A stretch of DNA of 64,000 nt from Methanocaldococcus fervens AG86 (GCF_000023985.1 NC_013156.1:186001-250000); one strand, 5' to 3'; shown: positions 12,834-23,186, counted from the stretch's first letter. Notes: generated by a model from the sequence alone, not told the origin. Made by a program: numbers and translations.

Positions 12834-15152
12834 TTAATATAATATCGTTGGATCTTGTGGGTATTTCTCTAAAGGTTTCCAGCCTTTTTCTTCTAAGTAA
12901 GCCATTATTTTATCTTTCATCATGAAAGGAATATCTTTTTCAGTTCTAACGAATTTCTCTAAATCTGGAGGCATTCTTCCAAAGTATTTTTCATAGACAT
13001 CAACGTAGTGGTAGATTTTGTTTGCCCTACCTTTTGGAGTATCGTTAGGCCTCATACAAAGCTTTGGAATCATACAAATGCATTCTTTAACGTTTTCAGC
13101 AGTTACAATTAAATGCTCTGGAACTGGGTCTATCTCTAAAATTTCCCCTGTTTTTTTATCTTTTGCTTTAAACTTCTCCCCATTGCTTAAATACAACCTT
13201 CTATATTTTGCCCCATGTGGCCCTACAATAACTGGGATTCCCCACCTGTTAACTCCAGTAGCAATTGCAGCTGCCTTTTGGCTCATAGCTCCCCATGCAA
13301 CTCCAACAGCTCCAACTTTGTTTAGTATGTAATCAGCAACCTCTGCATAATTTCCTCTCAATGGAACTTTAGCAAAGATATTTGCTATTTTTATAGCTGC
13401 TCCACTTATGTGGCAGTTTGATAAGCAAGAACCGCAATTTACAAGCCCTCCTGCTCTAAACTCTCCAGGATATTTTTCATATAGTGTTTTTCCATCTTTA
13501 TCTTTCCACATTCCAATAGCCATAGCAGCACAACCAGTAGCTACAATTATATACTTCCTCTCCAAAAACTCTTTAGCTATTAAAGCTACTTCCTCTTCAC
13601 CATTTGGATGGTTTGAGCAACCAACTAAAGCAACAACTCCTGGAATATCCCCAAATACAATTGGAGCTCCAACACTTCTAATTTCAACATCTTTGATTGG
13701 CCCCCTACCAGCCCTTATCTTGAATTTTAAATCTTTATAATATGCCTCTCCAACCTTTGTAGTCATGCTAACTATTGGTAGATTCCTTGGACATATTGCT
13801 TCACATCTTCCACAGCCGTAACATCTCTTGTATAAATCAACGAATCCATCAAAATTACCCTGTTTTGCTAAAGCCATTGCTTCTTTAACTTTAAATGCAT
13901 TTGGACAGTTTCTGTTACACCATCCGCATTCAGTACATTGCCTTGCCAACTCAACGACTTCGTCCAAGTTTGGTAATGTTTTTTTATCCTTCCTTTCTTT
14001 AGCCACTATTTTAGCAACTTCAACAGCTACTTTTCCAACCTTTTCCTCATCCAAAATTAAAGCCGCCCTATTTCTTAATAAGTAGCTAATGATCTCATCT
14101 TCATTCATGTGAGAAACATCTTCTAAACCTAAACACATTTTTTCATTTGTTGCTATCAAAACAGCCCCTGTTTTTAAAACCTCTTCTAAAATATCAGTCC
14201 TTATACATTGCTCATCTACAACTACAACATCCGCTACCCCACTTCTAACAAACATCAACTGCCTTGATAAAGGTCCAACAACCTTAGCCTTATCAGAAAC
14301 TCTTGTAATATCTATAGCCGTACAGCAGATACCACAAACTTCTACTTCATCTTCCATATTTTTCTCTTCCAAGTATTCCAATATATAGCCCCCAGGAACT
14401 ACATTATGCCCTATACATAAGATAACCGGCTTGTTTTTATCAATGCAACCAAATCCTAAATCTATCAATGGAGTGTCTTCATCTCCTTTTGGCATATTGT
14501 AAGCAACTATTTGGGCAATATCTCCAACTTCTCTTGCCAAGTCATCAATCATTCCTGCATGTAGAGCTTTGCTTTCAAAATCTAAATAATCCCCTTCTTG
14601 CCCAGTATGTGTTGCCGATAATAAGTGAGTTATTTGCTCTTCACAATAATCCAAGATTTTTTCCAAATCTCCCAATGTTTTTGGTTTCATTCCCATAACA
14701 GTTCTTGCTATTGGCATTTCAACTTCTATCTCATTACCTAAATCAATTGGGTAATTTCTACCAAATTTTTCAATTAGGTGGTGAACTAAATGCCTACTAT
14801 GTCCTGCATGGCATGCTGCTCCAATACAGCAGGCAAGTAAAACTACTCTTGCTTGCTGAGCTTTAATGTTTAAACCACAAGCTCCTTTCTTCCCTTTACT
14901 TAAATCACACTTTCCAAATGTACACAAACAACACATGTCACAGATTGGCATATAAAATGGAGGATACCTCTCTAAAAGCTTAAAATCCCAATATCTTAAT
15001 GTAGGAACTTTTGGTTTCGGTGTAGGTCCCATCGGTTCCCAATCTTCCTCTTCTTCCTCTCCAACTTTTATCTTCATTGATATATTGGCGTTTTTCATCT
15101 TAACTAACGGATTGAGAAGTTTTTTTGCATCAATTTCTATTTTATTCTCCAT
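12834..15152 (-). CDS. cdhA: CO dehydrogenase/ACDS alpha subunit
   Basis: CdhA oxidises or reduces CO/CO2 at the nickel C cluster. N-terminal B/D-cluster cysteines are in [14 protein letters not shown]; two ferredoxin-type motifs ([12 protein letters not shown] and [12 protein letters not shown]) occur in the middle, which distinguishes the archaeal form. Later C-cluster ligands are in [24 protein letters not shown] and [13 protein letters not shown]. 772 aa from ATG 15152; a GTG at 15161 is an alternative. First gene of the cdh operon, with a palindrome (15168-15191) just upstream. Confidence 0.96.
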   Translation of the reverse strand: MENKIEIDAKKLLNPLVKMKNANISMKIKVGEEEEEDWEPMGPTPKPKVPTLRYWDFKLLERYPPFYMPICDMCCLCTFGKCDLSKGKKGACGLNIKAQQARVVLLACCIGAACHAGHSRHLVHHLIEKFGRNYPIDLGNEIEVEMPIARTVMGMKPKTLGDLEKILDYCEEQITHLLSATHTGQEGDYLDFESKALHAGMIDDLAREVGDIAQIVAYNMPKGDEDTPLIDLGFGCIDKNKPVILCIGHNVVPGGYILEYLEEKNMEDEVEVCGICCTAIDITRVSDKAKVVGPLSRQLMFVRSGVADVVVVDEQCIRTDILEEVLKTGAVLIATNEKMCLGLEDVSHMNEDEIISYLLRNRAALILDEEKVGKVAVEVAKIVAKERKDKKTLPNLDEVVELARQCTECGWCNRNCPNAFKVKEAMALAKQGNFDGFVDLYKRCYGCGRCEAICPRNLPIVSMTTKVGEAYYKDLKFKIRAGRGPIKDVEIRSVGAPIVFGDIPGVVALVGCSNHPNGEEEVALIAKEFLERKYIIVATGCAAMAIGMWKDKDGKTLYEKYPGEFRAGGLVNCGSCLSNCHISGAAIKIANIFAKVPLRGNYAEVADYILNKVGAVGVAWGAMSQKAAAIATGVNRWGIPVIVGPHGAKYRRLYLSNGEKFKAKDKKTGEILEIDPVPEHLIVTAENVKECICMIPKLCMRPNDTPKGRANKIYHYVDVYEKYFGRMPPDLEKFVRTEKDIPFMMKDKIMAYLEEKGWKPLEKYPQDPTILY

Positions 15153-15167
15153 AACCATCACTTTTTA

Positions 15168-15191
15168 ATTATCATGATTAATCATTATAAT
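15168..15191. promoter_or_regulatory. Palindrome in front of cdhA (candidate operator)
   Basis: ATGATTAATCAT at 15174-15185 is a perfect 12-nt palindrome; extended to 24 nt it is symmetric at 22 positions. A minus-strand TATA-like stretch (TTTATATATAAAAG, about 15215-15228) puts the expected start near 15195, so the palindrome would lie at the very start of the transcript, between it and the ATG. This is a typical repressor position. No regulator is implied. Confidence 0.4.
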
Positions 15192-15356
15192 TCTTAAGGT
15201 TAGTTTGTAAAACTTTTATATATAAACTTTGTTATGATTAAAAGCAGATTTTGTATGAAAATTTTCTAAAGCTTTTACGATATCTTTTTCACAAATAGTC
15301 AATAATTTTATATGAAGCAATCTGCTATTATTAATTAAAACTACTTCAATGATATC

Positions 15357-15560
15357 ATGCTTAGAGATGTTGCATTTGAATTTTTTATGATAATTGCATT
15401 AAGTATTTTTATTGGTTATATTATAGCAGAAAATACAAATAATAAGTTATGGATAGTTATCTTCCTATTATTTGGCATTTTTTGTGCATTTGGGAGATTA
15501 TTTAAAATGATTGAGGATTATGAAAAAGGTGATTCTATTGGAAAAAAAGGTAAAAAATGA
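15357..15560 (+). CDS. Small two-helix membrane protein
   Basis: A 67-aa protein with two predicted membrane helices (about residues 8-24 and 31-47) and a basic tail ending GKKGKK. It resembles AtpZ/AtpI-like small membrane proteins in layout, but I cannot assign it. Its 3' end overlaps the likely cbf5 start by 23 nt, which suggests coupling. The ribosome site is weak. Confidence 0.55.
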   Translation: MLRDVAFEFFMIIALSIFIGYIIAENTNNKLWIVIFLLFGIFCAFGRLFKMIEDYEKGDSIGKKGKK

Positions 15561-16524
15561 GGAGCTTATAGTTAAGGAAGAAGCTGAAACAAACTGGGAT
15601 TATGGTTGCAACCCTTACGAAAGAAAAATAGAGGATTTAATAAAATACGGTGTTGTCGTTATTGATAAGCCGAGAGGCCCTACATCTCATGAGGTATCAT
15701 CATGGGTTAAAAAAATCTTAAATTTGGATAAAGCTGGACATGGGGGGACATTAGACCCTAAAGTTACAGGGGTTTTGCCAGTAGCTTTAGAGAGAGCTAC
15801 AAAAACAATACCTATGTGGCACATCCCTCCTAAAGAATACATCTGCTTAATGCATCTTCATAGAGACGCTTCTGAAGAAGATATATTGAGAATTTTTAAA
15901 GAATTCACTGGAAGAATTTATCAAAGACCTCCATTAAAGGCAGCTGTTAAAAGAAGATTAAGAATTAGAAAAATTTATGAGTTAGAATTATTGGATTTGG
16001 AAGGTAGAGATGTTTTATTTAGGGTTAAATGCCAATCTGGAACTTATATAAGAAAACTTTGTGAAGACATAGGAGAGGCATTAGGGACATCTGCCCATAT
16101 GCAGGAGCTAAGAAGGGTTAAAAGTGGATGCTTTGAAGAGAAGGATGCCGTTTATCTTCAGGATTTGTTAGACGCTTATATATTTTGGAAAGAAGATGGG
16201 GATGAAGAAGAGCTGAGAAGGATCATAAAACCAATGGAATATGGATTGAGGCATTTAAAGAAGGTTGTTGTTAAAGACTCTGCTGTTGATGCTATTTGCC
16301 ATGGAGCGGATGTTTATGTTAGAGGGATAGCAAAATTAAGTAAGGGTATTGGTAAGGGAGAGATAGTTTTAATTGAGACATTAAAAGGAGAGGCAGTTGG
16401 AGTAGGAAAGGCGTTAATGAATACAAAAGAGATATTAAATTCTGATAAAGGGATTGCCGTTGATGTTGAGAGGGTTTATATGGATAGGGGAACATATCCA
16501 AGAATGTGGAAGAAGAAGAAATAA
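15538..16524 (+). CDS. cbf5: H/ACA RNA-guided pseudouridine synthase Cbf5
   Basis: Catalytic subunit of archaeal H/ACA RNPs and tRNA Psi55 synthase. The TruB-type core has the catalytic aspartate in GHGGTLDPKVTGVLPV, then GTYIRKLCEDIG, and a C-terminal PUA domain (about 245-328, VDAICHGADVYVRGI...IAVDVERVYM). I favour TTG at 15538 because GGTGA at 15528-15532 sits 5 nt upstream; ATG 15520 and GTG 15529 are possible. A guide RNA for this enzyme is predicted at 30976-31136. Confidence 0.93.
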   Translation: MEKKVKNEELIVKEEAETNWDYGCNPYERKIEDLIKYGVVVIDKPRGPTSHEVSSWVKKILNLDKAGHGGTLDPKVTGVLPVALERATKTIPMWHIPPKEYICLMHLHRDASEEDILRIFKEFTGRIYQRPPLKAAVKRRLRIRKIYELELLDLEGRDVLFRVKCQSGTYIRKLCEDIGEALGTSAHMQELRRVKSGCFEEKDAVYLQDLLDAYIFWKEDGDEEELRRIIKPMEYGLRHLKKVVVKDSAVDAICHGADVYVRGIAKLSKGIGKGEIVLIETLKGEAVGVGKALMNTKEILNSDKGIAVDVERVYMDRGTYPRMWKKKK

Positions 16525-16645
16525 TAAGGTATATATAATTGCTAAAATATAGGGTAAATTTGTATAGTTTTTCTGACTGACTTTTAACTTAAGCTTATAA
16601 CAATTTAAACTTAAGGCTAATCTAAAATTTAAAAGGATGATAATT

Positions 16646-17746
16646 ATGAAACTTGTAAAAGATGCTTTATCAAGAACCGATACGACCAAATACTTAAGAG
16701 ATGAATTTGGAGAAGCAAGAATATTAGTAGTTGGTTGTGGTGGAGCTGGAAACAATACAATCAACAGATTGATGGAAATAGGCATTCAAGGAGCTGAAAC
16801 AATAGCTATCAACACCGACAAACAGCATCTGGAAGTAATACAAGCTCATAAGAAAATTTTAATTGGTTCTGCATTGACAAGAGGTTTAGGAGCTGGAGGT
16901 TATCCGGAAATTGGTAGAAAAGCTGCTGAAATGGCCAAAAGTACATTAGAAGAGCTTTTAAAAGGAGCTGACTTAGTGTTTGTCACCGCAGGAATGGGTG
17001 GTGGAACTGGAACAGGTTCAGCTCCGGTAGTGGCTGAGATAGCTAAAGAACATGGGGCCATAGTCGTTGGAGTTGTAACATATCCATTTAAAATTGAAAG
17101 AGCAAGAATGAAGAAGGCAGAGGAAGGAATTGAAAGAATGTCGGAGATTTGTGACACAGTAATTATTATAGATAACAACAAACTTTTAGACTTGGTTCCA
17201 AACTTGCCAATAAACGATGCATTTAAAGTGGCTGATGAGATTATAGCTCAAGCGGTTAAGGGAATAACTGAAACAATAGCTGTTCCAAGTTTAATAAACA
17301 TTGACTTTGCAGATGTTAAGGCTGTTATGAGTGGTGGAGGAGTAGCGATGATTGGTGTTGGAGAAGTTGATAGTAGTGATAGAGGAGATAGGGTTCAAAA
17401 TATAGTAAGAGAAACATTAAGCTGTCCATTATTGGATGTTGATTACAAAGGAGCTAAAGGAGCTTTAATCCACATAACAGGAGGACCTGATTTAACGTTA
17501 AAAGAAGCTAACGACATTGGAGAAGGAATAACCGCTCAACTTGACCCAGAGGCAAATGTTATATGGGGTGCAAGAATAGACCCTGAGATGGAGGGATGCA
17601 TTAGGGTTATGGCAATAATTACTGGAGTAAAATCACCAAACATTATAGGAAAGGACACAAAACCAAGAAGAATAATTCCAAGAGTTTCAAAAGAACCTGC
17701 TCAAAGAAGAGAGCAAAAGAAATGTAACATTGATTTTATAGTATAA
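16646..17746 (+). CDS. ftsZ: Cell division GTPase FtsZ
   Basis: Tubulin-like GTPase that forms the division ring. The N-terminal nucleotide site [17 protein letters not shown], the tubulin signature [19 protein letters not shown] and the T7 catalytic loop [11 protein letters not shown] are intact. The C-terminus ends CNIDFIV, a short partner-binding tail. GGATGA precedes ATG 16646 by 5 nt; ATG 16637 overlaps that site. 366 aa. The downstream gene order matches the M. jannaschii ftsZ2 (MJ0622) neighbourhood, so it is probably that paralogue. Confidence 0.95.
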   Translation: MKLVKDALSRTDTTKYLRDEFGEARILVVGCGGAGNNTINRLMEIGIQGAETIAINTDKQHLEVIQAHKKILIGSALTRGLGAGGYPEIGRKAAEMAKSTLEELLKGADLVFVTAGMGGGTGTGSAPVVAEIAKEHGAIVVGVVTYPFKIERARMKKAEEGIERMSEICDTVIIIDNNKLLDLVPNLPINDAFKVADEIIAQAVKGITETIAVPSLINIDFADVKAVMSGGGVAMIGVGEVDSSDRGDRVQNIVRETLSCPLLDVDYKGAKGALIHITGGPDLTLKEANDIGEGITAQLDPEANVIWGARIDPEMEGCIRVMAIITGVKSPNIIGKDTKPRRIIPRVSKEPAQRREQKKCNIDFIV

Positions 17747-17806
17747 ATCAACTTTATTTTTATTTTTAATAACTTTTTAGAATTATTTTAATTTTAGGGG
17801 TTGTTT

Positions 17807-18325
17807 ATGAAAGCTTGTGAGAGATTATTGTTAAAAATTGAATCTCCAGAAAAATTTGTTGAAGAATTTAAAAGAATATTGCTTGAGTTAGGACTAACTT
17901 TAAAGGAATTTTCTGAAATTTCCGGAATTCCTTACAGCACTTTATATAAAGTTGCCCAAGGGAAAGATTTTAGAGTTTCAACCCTTATAAAAATTTTAAA
18001 GACTATACGGTCTTTTGAAGAAGATGAAGACATTGATACAATAGCAATTATAGCTGCAAGACCTGCTTTAAATAAGATTACAACGAGAAAATTGGAGATT
18101 AATGGAAAAACTTATTTGATAAAAGAATATCCTGCTGGTTCTTTGGAGGAGTGTATTGTTGCCGCTGTTAGAGCTGAGAGGGAGGGAGTTAAGGGCATTG
18201 TTTGTGCCCCTATTGTTAGTGCAACTATTGAAAAAATTGTCAATGTTCCTGTAGCTGTCATTATCCCAGAAAAAGATGCGTTTATGAAAGCTTTGGAAAT
18301 AATTGCAAATAAAATAAATGAATAA
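17807..18325 (+). CDS. HTH (XRE-like) predicted transcriptional regulator
   Basis: 172 aa. Residues about 25-65 form a lambda-repressor-like helix-turn-helix (LTLKEFSEISGIPYSTLYKV). The C-terminal 100 residues are a separate domain (IAARPALNKI... ECIVAAVRAEREGVKGIVCAPI) found in archaeal homologs such as MJ0621, ligand unknown. ATG 17807 is preceded by a GGGG-type site; TTG 17801 is an alternative. It follows ftsZ by 60 nt. Confidence 0.75.
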   Translation: MKACERLLLKIESPEKFVEEFKRILLELGLTLKEFSEISGIPYSTLYKVAQGKDFRVSTLIKILKTIRSFEEDEDIDTIAIIAARPALNKITTRKLEINGKTYLIKEYPAGSLEECIVAAVRAEREGVKGIVCAPIVSATIEKIVNVPVAVIIPEKDAFMKALEIIANKINE

Positions 18326-18351
18326 TATTACAAAGATAAATAATATTAATA

Positions 18352-19227
18352 TTATTGTTTAACATGCTGAATTATTTTTTCTAAAAGTTTGTCAGCTATA
18401 TTAACTTTAGAAACCTTAGATAATCCAATCCAAGAAGGTGTTGAGTTAACCTCCAAAACTTTTAACCCCTCTTCTGATTCGATTAAATCGACTCCAGCAT
18501 AAAATAAACCAAGAGCATTTTTTGCTTTTAAAGATAATTCCTCTATTTCGTCAGTTATCTCACACCTCTCCACCCTTCCCCCTTGAGAAACATTATTTTT
18601 CCAATTGTCCCCTCCAACCCTATACATTGCTGCAACAACCTCATCATCAATAACAAAAGCCCTTATATCCCTATACTCATTTCTTAAAGGTTTTATAAAC
18701 TCCTGAATATAGAATGTTTTATATTTCTTCCTAAATTCATCTAAGATATTTAATTTTACTGAAATTGGAGAATCTTTTTTAACTTTTACAATTCCCTCCC
18801 CCTCACATCCAAATATCGGTTTTAAAACGGCTTCTTCAAATGCATCTATCCAAACTATAGCCTCGTTTATACTTTCTGTAACAACAGTTTTTGGTTGTGG
18901 GATATTGTTTAATTCAAGAAAAACAGAGGTTAAAAATTTGTTTGAAGCCCTATCTATCCCTTCAGGAGGATTTATAACTGGAACATATTGATTTAAATAT
19001 TTTAAAACATCAAATCTAAAAAAACTATCCCAGCCAAGATTCCTCACAAAACAGCAATCCAACTCATCTAAAAATGATTTGTAATATTTTAGTTTAAAAT
19101 TTAAATTAAATCCTGCTAAAATGTTCATGGGGTTTATAATTTTGTGATCAACATTAAACCTCTCACAAGATTTTATCAATTCATCGACAACCCTATCCCT
19201 ATCTATTGTAACTATGCCAAGCTTCAC
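18352..19227 (-). CDS. mptN: Tetrahydromethanopterin:alpha-L-glutamate ligase (RimK-like ATP-grasp)
   Basis: Adds glutamate to tetrahydromethanopterin to make tetrahydrosarcinapterin, the C1 carrier of methanogenesis. ATP-grasp features: EAVLKPIFGCEGEGIVKV (phosphate loop), YIQEFIKPLRNEYRDIRAFVI, and the metal-binding end LKVLEVNSTPSWIG. GTG at 19227 with GGGGGAT upstream gives 291 aa, the length I remember for MJ0620; ATG 19239 would add four residues. Divergent from the next gene, another tetrahydromethanopterin gene. Confidence 0.87.
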   Translation of the reverse strand: MKLGIVTIDRDRVVDELIKSCERFNVDHKIINPMNILAGFNLNFKLKYYKSFLDELDCCFVRNLGWDSFFRFDVLKYLNQYVPVINPPEGIDRASNKFLTSVFLELNNIPQPKTVVTESINEAIVWIDAFEEAVLKPIFGCEGEGIVKVKKDSPISVKLNILDEFRKKYKTFYIQEFIKPLRNEYRDIRAFVIDDEVVAAMYRVGGDNWKNNVSQGGRVERCEITDEIEELSLKAKNALGLFYAGVDLIESEEGLKVLEVNSTPSWIGLSKVSKVNIADKLLEKIIQHVKQ

Positions 19228-19351
19228 AATATCCCCCATTAAAGTTTTTTATAAAACACTACCAATAAAAAATTTAACTGTGAATAGCAATTATTAAGTA
19301 TTGGTTATTAGAACTTTTCTATTAACTACATTAAATTATTATGGTGATGAA

Positions 19352-20857
19352 ATGGAGAAAAAGACATTATCACTTTGCCCTATATGTTTAAAAAGAATTC
19401 CTGCAACAATCTTAGAAGAAGATGGAAAAATCATTATTAAAAAAACATGTCCAGAACATGGGGAATTTAAAGATATTTACTGGGGGGATGCTGAGCTGTA
19501 TAAAAAATTTGACACCTACGAGTTTGTTGGAAAAGTTGAAGTAACAAATACTGATACAAAGAAGGGATGCCCATTTGATTGTGGTCTCTGCCCTACTCAT
19601 AAATCTCCAACTGTATTGGCTAATATAGATGTAACAAATAGGTGTAATTTAAATTGCCCTATTTGCTTTGCAAATGCAAACAAATCAGGTAAGGTTTATG
19701 AACCATCTTTTGAGGAAATAAAAAGAATGATGGAAAATTTAAGGAAAGAGATTCCTCCAACACCAGCTATTCAGTTTGCGGGTGGAGAACCTACTGTAAG
19801 ACCTGATCTTCCTGAATTAATAAAACTTGCAAGAGATATGGGGTTTTTACATGTGCAGTTGGCAACAAACGGTATAAAATTAAAGAATATAAATTATCTT
19901 AAAAAATTGAGGGAGGCAGGGTTATCAACGATTTATTTACAGTTTGATGGAATTTCTGAAAAACCTTATTTGATTGCGAGAGGTAAAAATATCCTTCCTA
20001 TAAAACAGAAAGTTATTGAAAATTGTAGAGAAATCAATTTTGGTAGTGTTGTTTTAGTTCCTACTTTAGTTAGGGGAGTTAATGATAATGAAGTTGGAGG
20101 AATTATAAAGTATGCTGCCAAAAATGTAGATGTTGTTAGGTCAGTTAATTTCCAGCCGGTTTCATTTACTGGGAGGGTTGATGAAAAAACATTGTTGGAG
20201 GGAAGGATAACAATTCCTGACTTTATAAAATTGGTTGAAGAGCAAACAGATGGGGAAATAGCTAAAGAGGATTTTTATCCAGTTCCATCAGTAGCTCCAG
20301 TTTCAGTTTTAGTTGAGAAAATAACCAATGATAGAAAGCCAGTTTTAAGCAGTCATCAACATTGTGGGGCATCAACCTATGTTTTTGTTGATGAAAATGA
20401 AAAATTACTCCCGATAACAAGATTTATAGATGTTGAAGGGTTTTTAGAGATTGTTAAGGAAAAAATCGATGAAGTAGGCAAATCAAAAATGCAGGATGTT
20501 AAAGTTATAGGAGAAATTGCCTTAAAATTGCCATCTTTAATTGATCTTGATAGAGCTCCAAAATCACTAAATATGAAAAAAATAGTTGATTTAATTTTAG
20601 GTGTTTTAAGAAGTGACTACAATGCTTTAGCTGAATTCCACTACCATATGTTGATGATTAGCTGTATGCACTTCATGGATGCATACAACTTTGATGTTAA
20701 GAGGGTTGAGAGATGTTGCATCCACTATGCAACTCCAGATGATAGAATAATCCCATTCTGTACATACAACACATTATACAGGCAAGAAGTTGAAGATAAA
20801 TTTTCAATACCATTGGAAGAATGGAGAAAAATGCATAGAATGGGATACAATGATTGA
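19352..20857 (+). CDS. Radical SAM pterin methylase (7,8-dihydro-6-hydroxymethylpterin dimethyltransferase type)
   Basis: 501 aa. The radical SAM cluster is CNLNCPIC (CX3CX2C) near residue 92, followed by AGGEPTVRPDLPEL, the glycine-rich SAM loop. Additional cysteine sites CPICLKRI and CPFDCGLCPTHK lie N-terminal, and CCIHYA near the C-terminus. The M. jannaschii homolog MJ0619 is reported to put the methyl groups on the pterin ring of methanopterin. GGTGA lies 4 nt before ATG 19352; the longer open frame upstream lacks such a site. The gene overlaps the next one by 8 nt. Confidence 0.87.
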   Translation: MEKKTLSLCPICLKRIPATILEEDGKIIIKKTCPEHGEFKDIYWGDAELYKKFDTYEFVGKVEVTNTDTKKGCPFDCGLCPTHKSPTVLANIDVTNRCNLNCPICFANANKSGKVYEPSFEEIKRMMENLRKEIPPTPAIQFAGGEPTVRPDLPELIKLARDMGFLHVQLATNGIKLKNINYLKKLREAGLSTIYLQFDGISEKPYLIARGKNILPIKQKVIENCREINFGSVVLVPTLVRGVNDNEVGGIIKYAAKNVDVVRSVNFQPVSFTGRVDEKTLLEGRITIPDFIKLVEEQTDGEIAKEDFYPVPSVAPVSVLVEKITNDRKPVLSSHQHCGASTYVFVDENEKLLPITRFIDVEGFLEIVKEKIDEVGKSKMQDVKVIGEIALKLPSLIDLDRAPKSLNMKKIVDLILGVLRSDYNALAEFHYHMLMISCMHFMDAYNFDVKRVERCCIHYATPDDRIIPFCTYNTLYRQEVEDKFSIPLEEWRKMHRMGYND

Positions 20858-21146
20858 AAGTATTGTTAAAGAAAGTAAAGATGGTGTTTTAATTGACATA
20901 GATGTTCAGGCAGGGGCTAAAAAGGATGAGATTACAGGAATAAATGAGTGGAGGAAAAGGCTGTCTATAAAAATAAAAGCTCCTGCAACTGAAGGAAAGG
21001 CAAATAAGGAGATAATTAAATTTTTTAAGGAAATTTTCAAAAAAGATATTGAAATAGTCGCTGGAAAGTTAAATCCACAAAAAACTATATTGGTAAAAGA
21101 TATTAAAAAGGATGAAGTTATTGAAACATTAAAGAAGTATTTATAA
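20850..21146 (+). CDS. DUF167 (YggU-like) protein
   Basis: 98-aa basic protein of the DUF167 family, with the hallmark VQAGAKKDEI...LSIKIKAPATEGKANKE. Function unknown. ATG 20850 overlaps the end of the radical SAM gene by 8 nt, so the two are translationally coupled; an open frame upstream inside that gene is not real. Confidence 0.85.
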   Translation: MIESIVKESKDGVLIDIDVQAGAKKDEITGINEWRKRLSIKIKAPATEGKANKEIIKFFKEIFKKDIEIVAGKLNPQKTILVKDIKKDEVIETLKKYL

Positions 21147-21164
21147 TTTATTTAAAAGCTCTTT

Positions 21165-21272
21165 TATAGTTCTTTTCAAAATATTTTATTAATAGGGTAT
21201 TAATGAACTCCTTCCATAGGAAGGAGTTCAAATTTCCTTAATTAAATTTTATTGACTTTGAAAAGAACTATA
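21165..21272. repeat. Inverted repeat enclosing a perfect hairpin between convergent genes
   Basis: TATAGTTCTTTTCAAA (21165-21180) recurs as its exact reverse complement at 21257-21272, which is inside the last codons of the fumarase gene. Between them is a perfect 11-bp hairpin, GAACTCCTTCC/GGAAGGAGTTC with loop ATA (21205-21229). The nested structure lies where two convergent transcripts end and may terminate both. Confidence 0.65.
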
Positions 21273-21839
21273 TAGTTTTTTATGAACGTTTTTATTTACT
21301 TCTTCATATATACTGTTTCCGTGGCTATCCATTGCTACAATTAACGGTCCGAAGTTATCAACTTCCAATTCCCAAACAGCCTCTGGCATCCCCAACTCCT
21401 CTAAAAAATAAACGTTATTAACTTTTTTTACTGAATTGGCCAATAAAGCTGCACACCCTCCAGGAGCTGCTAAGTAAACTACCCCATACTCTTCAAAAGT
21501 TTTTAACAATTCTTTTTTCATTCCTCCTTTTCCAACAATTGCTGATATGTTGGTTAATTTTATAAACTCCTCTTCAACATCGTTCATTCTTGCAGAGGTT
21601 GTAGGCCCTATTGAAACACAAATCCATTCATCATTTACTTTTTTCATTATTGGGCCAGCATGATAAATAACAGCCTCATTCAAATCAAAAGGAAGTTTTT
21701 CATTATTTTTTATCATTTCAATGATTTTTAAATGAGCTTCATCTCTCGCAGTATATACTTTACCATTTAAATAAACAATATCTCCAACTTTCAATTTTTT
21801 TACGTCTTTTTTTGTAAGCCCATTAAATGTATATTCCAA
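21249..21839 (-). CDS. Class I fumarate hydratase, beta (C-terminal) subunit
   Basis: 196-aa beta part of the two-subunit iron-sulfur fumarase. Family markers are VGDIVYLNGKVYTARDEAHL, IYHAGPIM, GPTTSARM, VGKGGM and APGGCAALLA. The alpha subunit is encoded elsewhere. It acts in the incomplete reductive citric acid pathway. The start is the first ATG. Confidence 0.92.
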   Translation of the reverse strand: MEYTFNGLTKKDVKKLKVGDIVYLNGKVYTARDEAHLKIIEMIKNNEKLPFDLNEAVIYHAGPIMKKVNDEWICVSIGPTTSARMNDVEEEFIKLTNISAIVGKGGMKKELLKTFEEYGVVYLAAPGGCAALLANSVKKVNNVYFLEELGMPEAVWELEVDNFGPLIVAMDSHGNSIYEEVNKNVHKKLYSSFQSQ

Positions 21840-21909
21840 TATTCCACCCCTTAGTATGCATTTTTATCTTAAATTTAAAACCATAACTTATTTATAAGTA
21901 TTTTTAATT

Positions 21910-21964
21910 GAAACTTTACTAAAAGTTTCAACGAAATGTAATGTCTCCTCACTCACGCGTGGAG
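21910..21964. repeat. Bipartite hairpin element upstream of purE
   Basis: GAAACTTT/AAAGTTTC (21910-21929, loop ACTA) is followed 15 nt later by CTCC...GGAG (21945-21964). The layout and sequences echo the elements at 3686-3747 and 12763-12820. It lies between divergent genes, so it cannot simply be a shared terminator here. Confidence 0.5.
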
Positions 21965-21984
21965 GTTTAAGTTTTGGTGAAATG

Positions 21985-22458
21985 ATGATATGCGTTATAA
22001 TGGGTAGTGAAAGTGATGTAAAAATAGCTGAAAAGGCAGTTAATGTTTTAAAAGAGTTTGGCGTAGAGTTTGAGGTTAGAGTTGCCTCTGCCCATAGAAC
22101 TCCAGAATTTGTTGAAGAGATTGTTAAAAATTCAAAGGTAGAAGTTTTTATAGCAATAGCTGGATTGGCTGCCCATCTACCTGGGGTTGTGGCAAGCTTA
22201 ACAACAAAGCCAGTTATTGCCGTCCCTGTTAATGCAAAACTTAATGGCTTAGATGCATTGTTAAGCGCTGTTCAAATGCCCCCTGGAATTCCTGTTGCAT
22301 GTGTTGGAGTTGATAGAGGGGAGAACGCCGCTATATTAGCCTTAGAAATTTTGGCATTAAAGGATGAAAATGTCGCAAAGAAATTAGAGGAATATAGAGA
22401 AAAGATGAAGAAAAAAGTTTATGCATCAGATGAAAAGGTTAGAGAAATGTTTAAATAG
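21985..22458 (+). CDS. purE: N5-carboxyaminoimidazole ribonucleotide mutase
   Basis: Purine synthesis enzyme of 157 aa. The substrate motif GSESD is near the N-terminus, SAHRTPE holds the catalytic histidine, and [12 protein letters not shown] follows. GGTGA at 21976-21980 sits 4 nt before ATG 21985, so the second ATG is preferred over ATG 21982. Alone on its transcript as far as visible. Confidence 0.95.
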   Translation: MICVIMGSESDVKIAEKAVNVLKEFGVEFEVRVASAHRTPEFVEEIVKNSKVEVFIAIAGLAAHLPGVVASLTTKPVIAVPVNAKLNGLDALLSAVQMPPGIPVACVGVDRGENAAILALEILALKDENVAKKLEEYREKMKKKVYASDEKVREMFK

Positions 22459-22535
22459 CTATAACCATTAACTTTTTATGTTATAATTTTATTAATGTTA
22501 ATAATTGGTGATTATAAAAGTAGAGAGGGATTTAC

Positions 22536-23186
22536 ATGCAGAGAGTGAATCCAACAAGAATGGAATTGTTGAAGTTAAAAAACAAAATTAAACTGGCAGA
22601 AAAAGGGCATAAATTATTAAAGCAGAAAAGAGATGCTTTAATTATGGAGTTCTTCCAAATTATGGATCAGGCATCCGACTTAAGAGACAAAGTTGAGGCA
22701 AAATTAGCTGAAGCATACAAAGATTTAATAATGGCTCAAACTGTTATGGGAACTTTGGCTGTTAAAGAGGCTTCTTTAGCTGCAAAAAATGATAAATTAG
22801 AAGTTGACATGGATACAAAGAATATTATGGGTGTTACTGTTCCTACTTTTGAAATATACAACGTTAGAAGAAAAGTTGGAGAGAGAGGATATTCACCTTA
22901 CGGTGTTAGCTCAAAGTTAGATGAAGCTGCTAAGAAATTTGAAGAGGCTTTGGAATTAATAACCGAATTGGCTGAAATAGAGACATCAATTAAACTCTTA
23001 GCTGAAGAAATTATTACAACAAAGAGAAGAGTTAACGCTTTAGAATATGTTATAATCCCAAGATTAAAAGAACTTAAAAAATACATATCTATGAGATTAG
23101 ATGAGATGGAGAGGGAAAACTTCTTCAGATTGAAATTAATTAAGTCCAGAATCGAGAAAAGAGAAGCAGAAGGAGAGGCTTTATAA
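22536..23186 (+). CDS. atpD: A-type ATP synthase subunit D
   Basis: 216-aa central-stalk subunit of the A1Ao ATP synthase. The N-terminal [20 protein letters not shown] and the long coiled coil running into the C-terminal helix ([21 protein letters not shown]) are typical. GAGGGATTTAC precedes the ATG. The other atp genes are not in the window. Confidence 0.95.
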   Translation: MQRVNPTRMELLKLKNKIKLAEKGHKLLKQKRDALIMEFFQIMDQASDLRDKVEAKLAEAYKDLIMAQTVMGTLAVKEASLAAKNDKLEVDMDTKNIMGVTVPTFEIYNVRRKVGERGYSPYGVSSKLDEAAKKFEEALELITELAEIETSIKLLAEEIITTKRRVNALEYVIIPRLKELKKYISMRLDEMERENFFRLKLIKSRIEKREAEGEAL

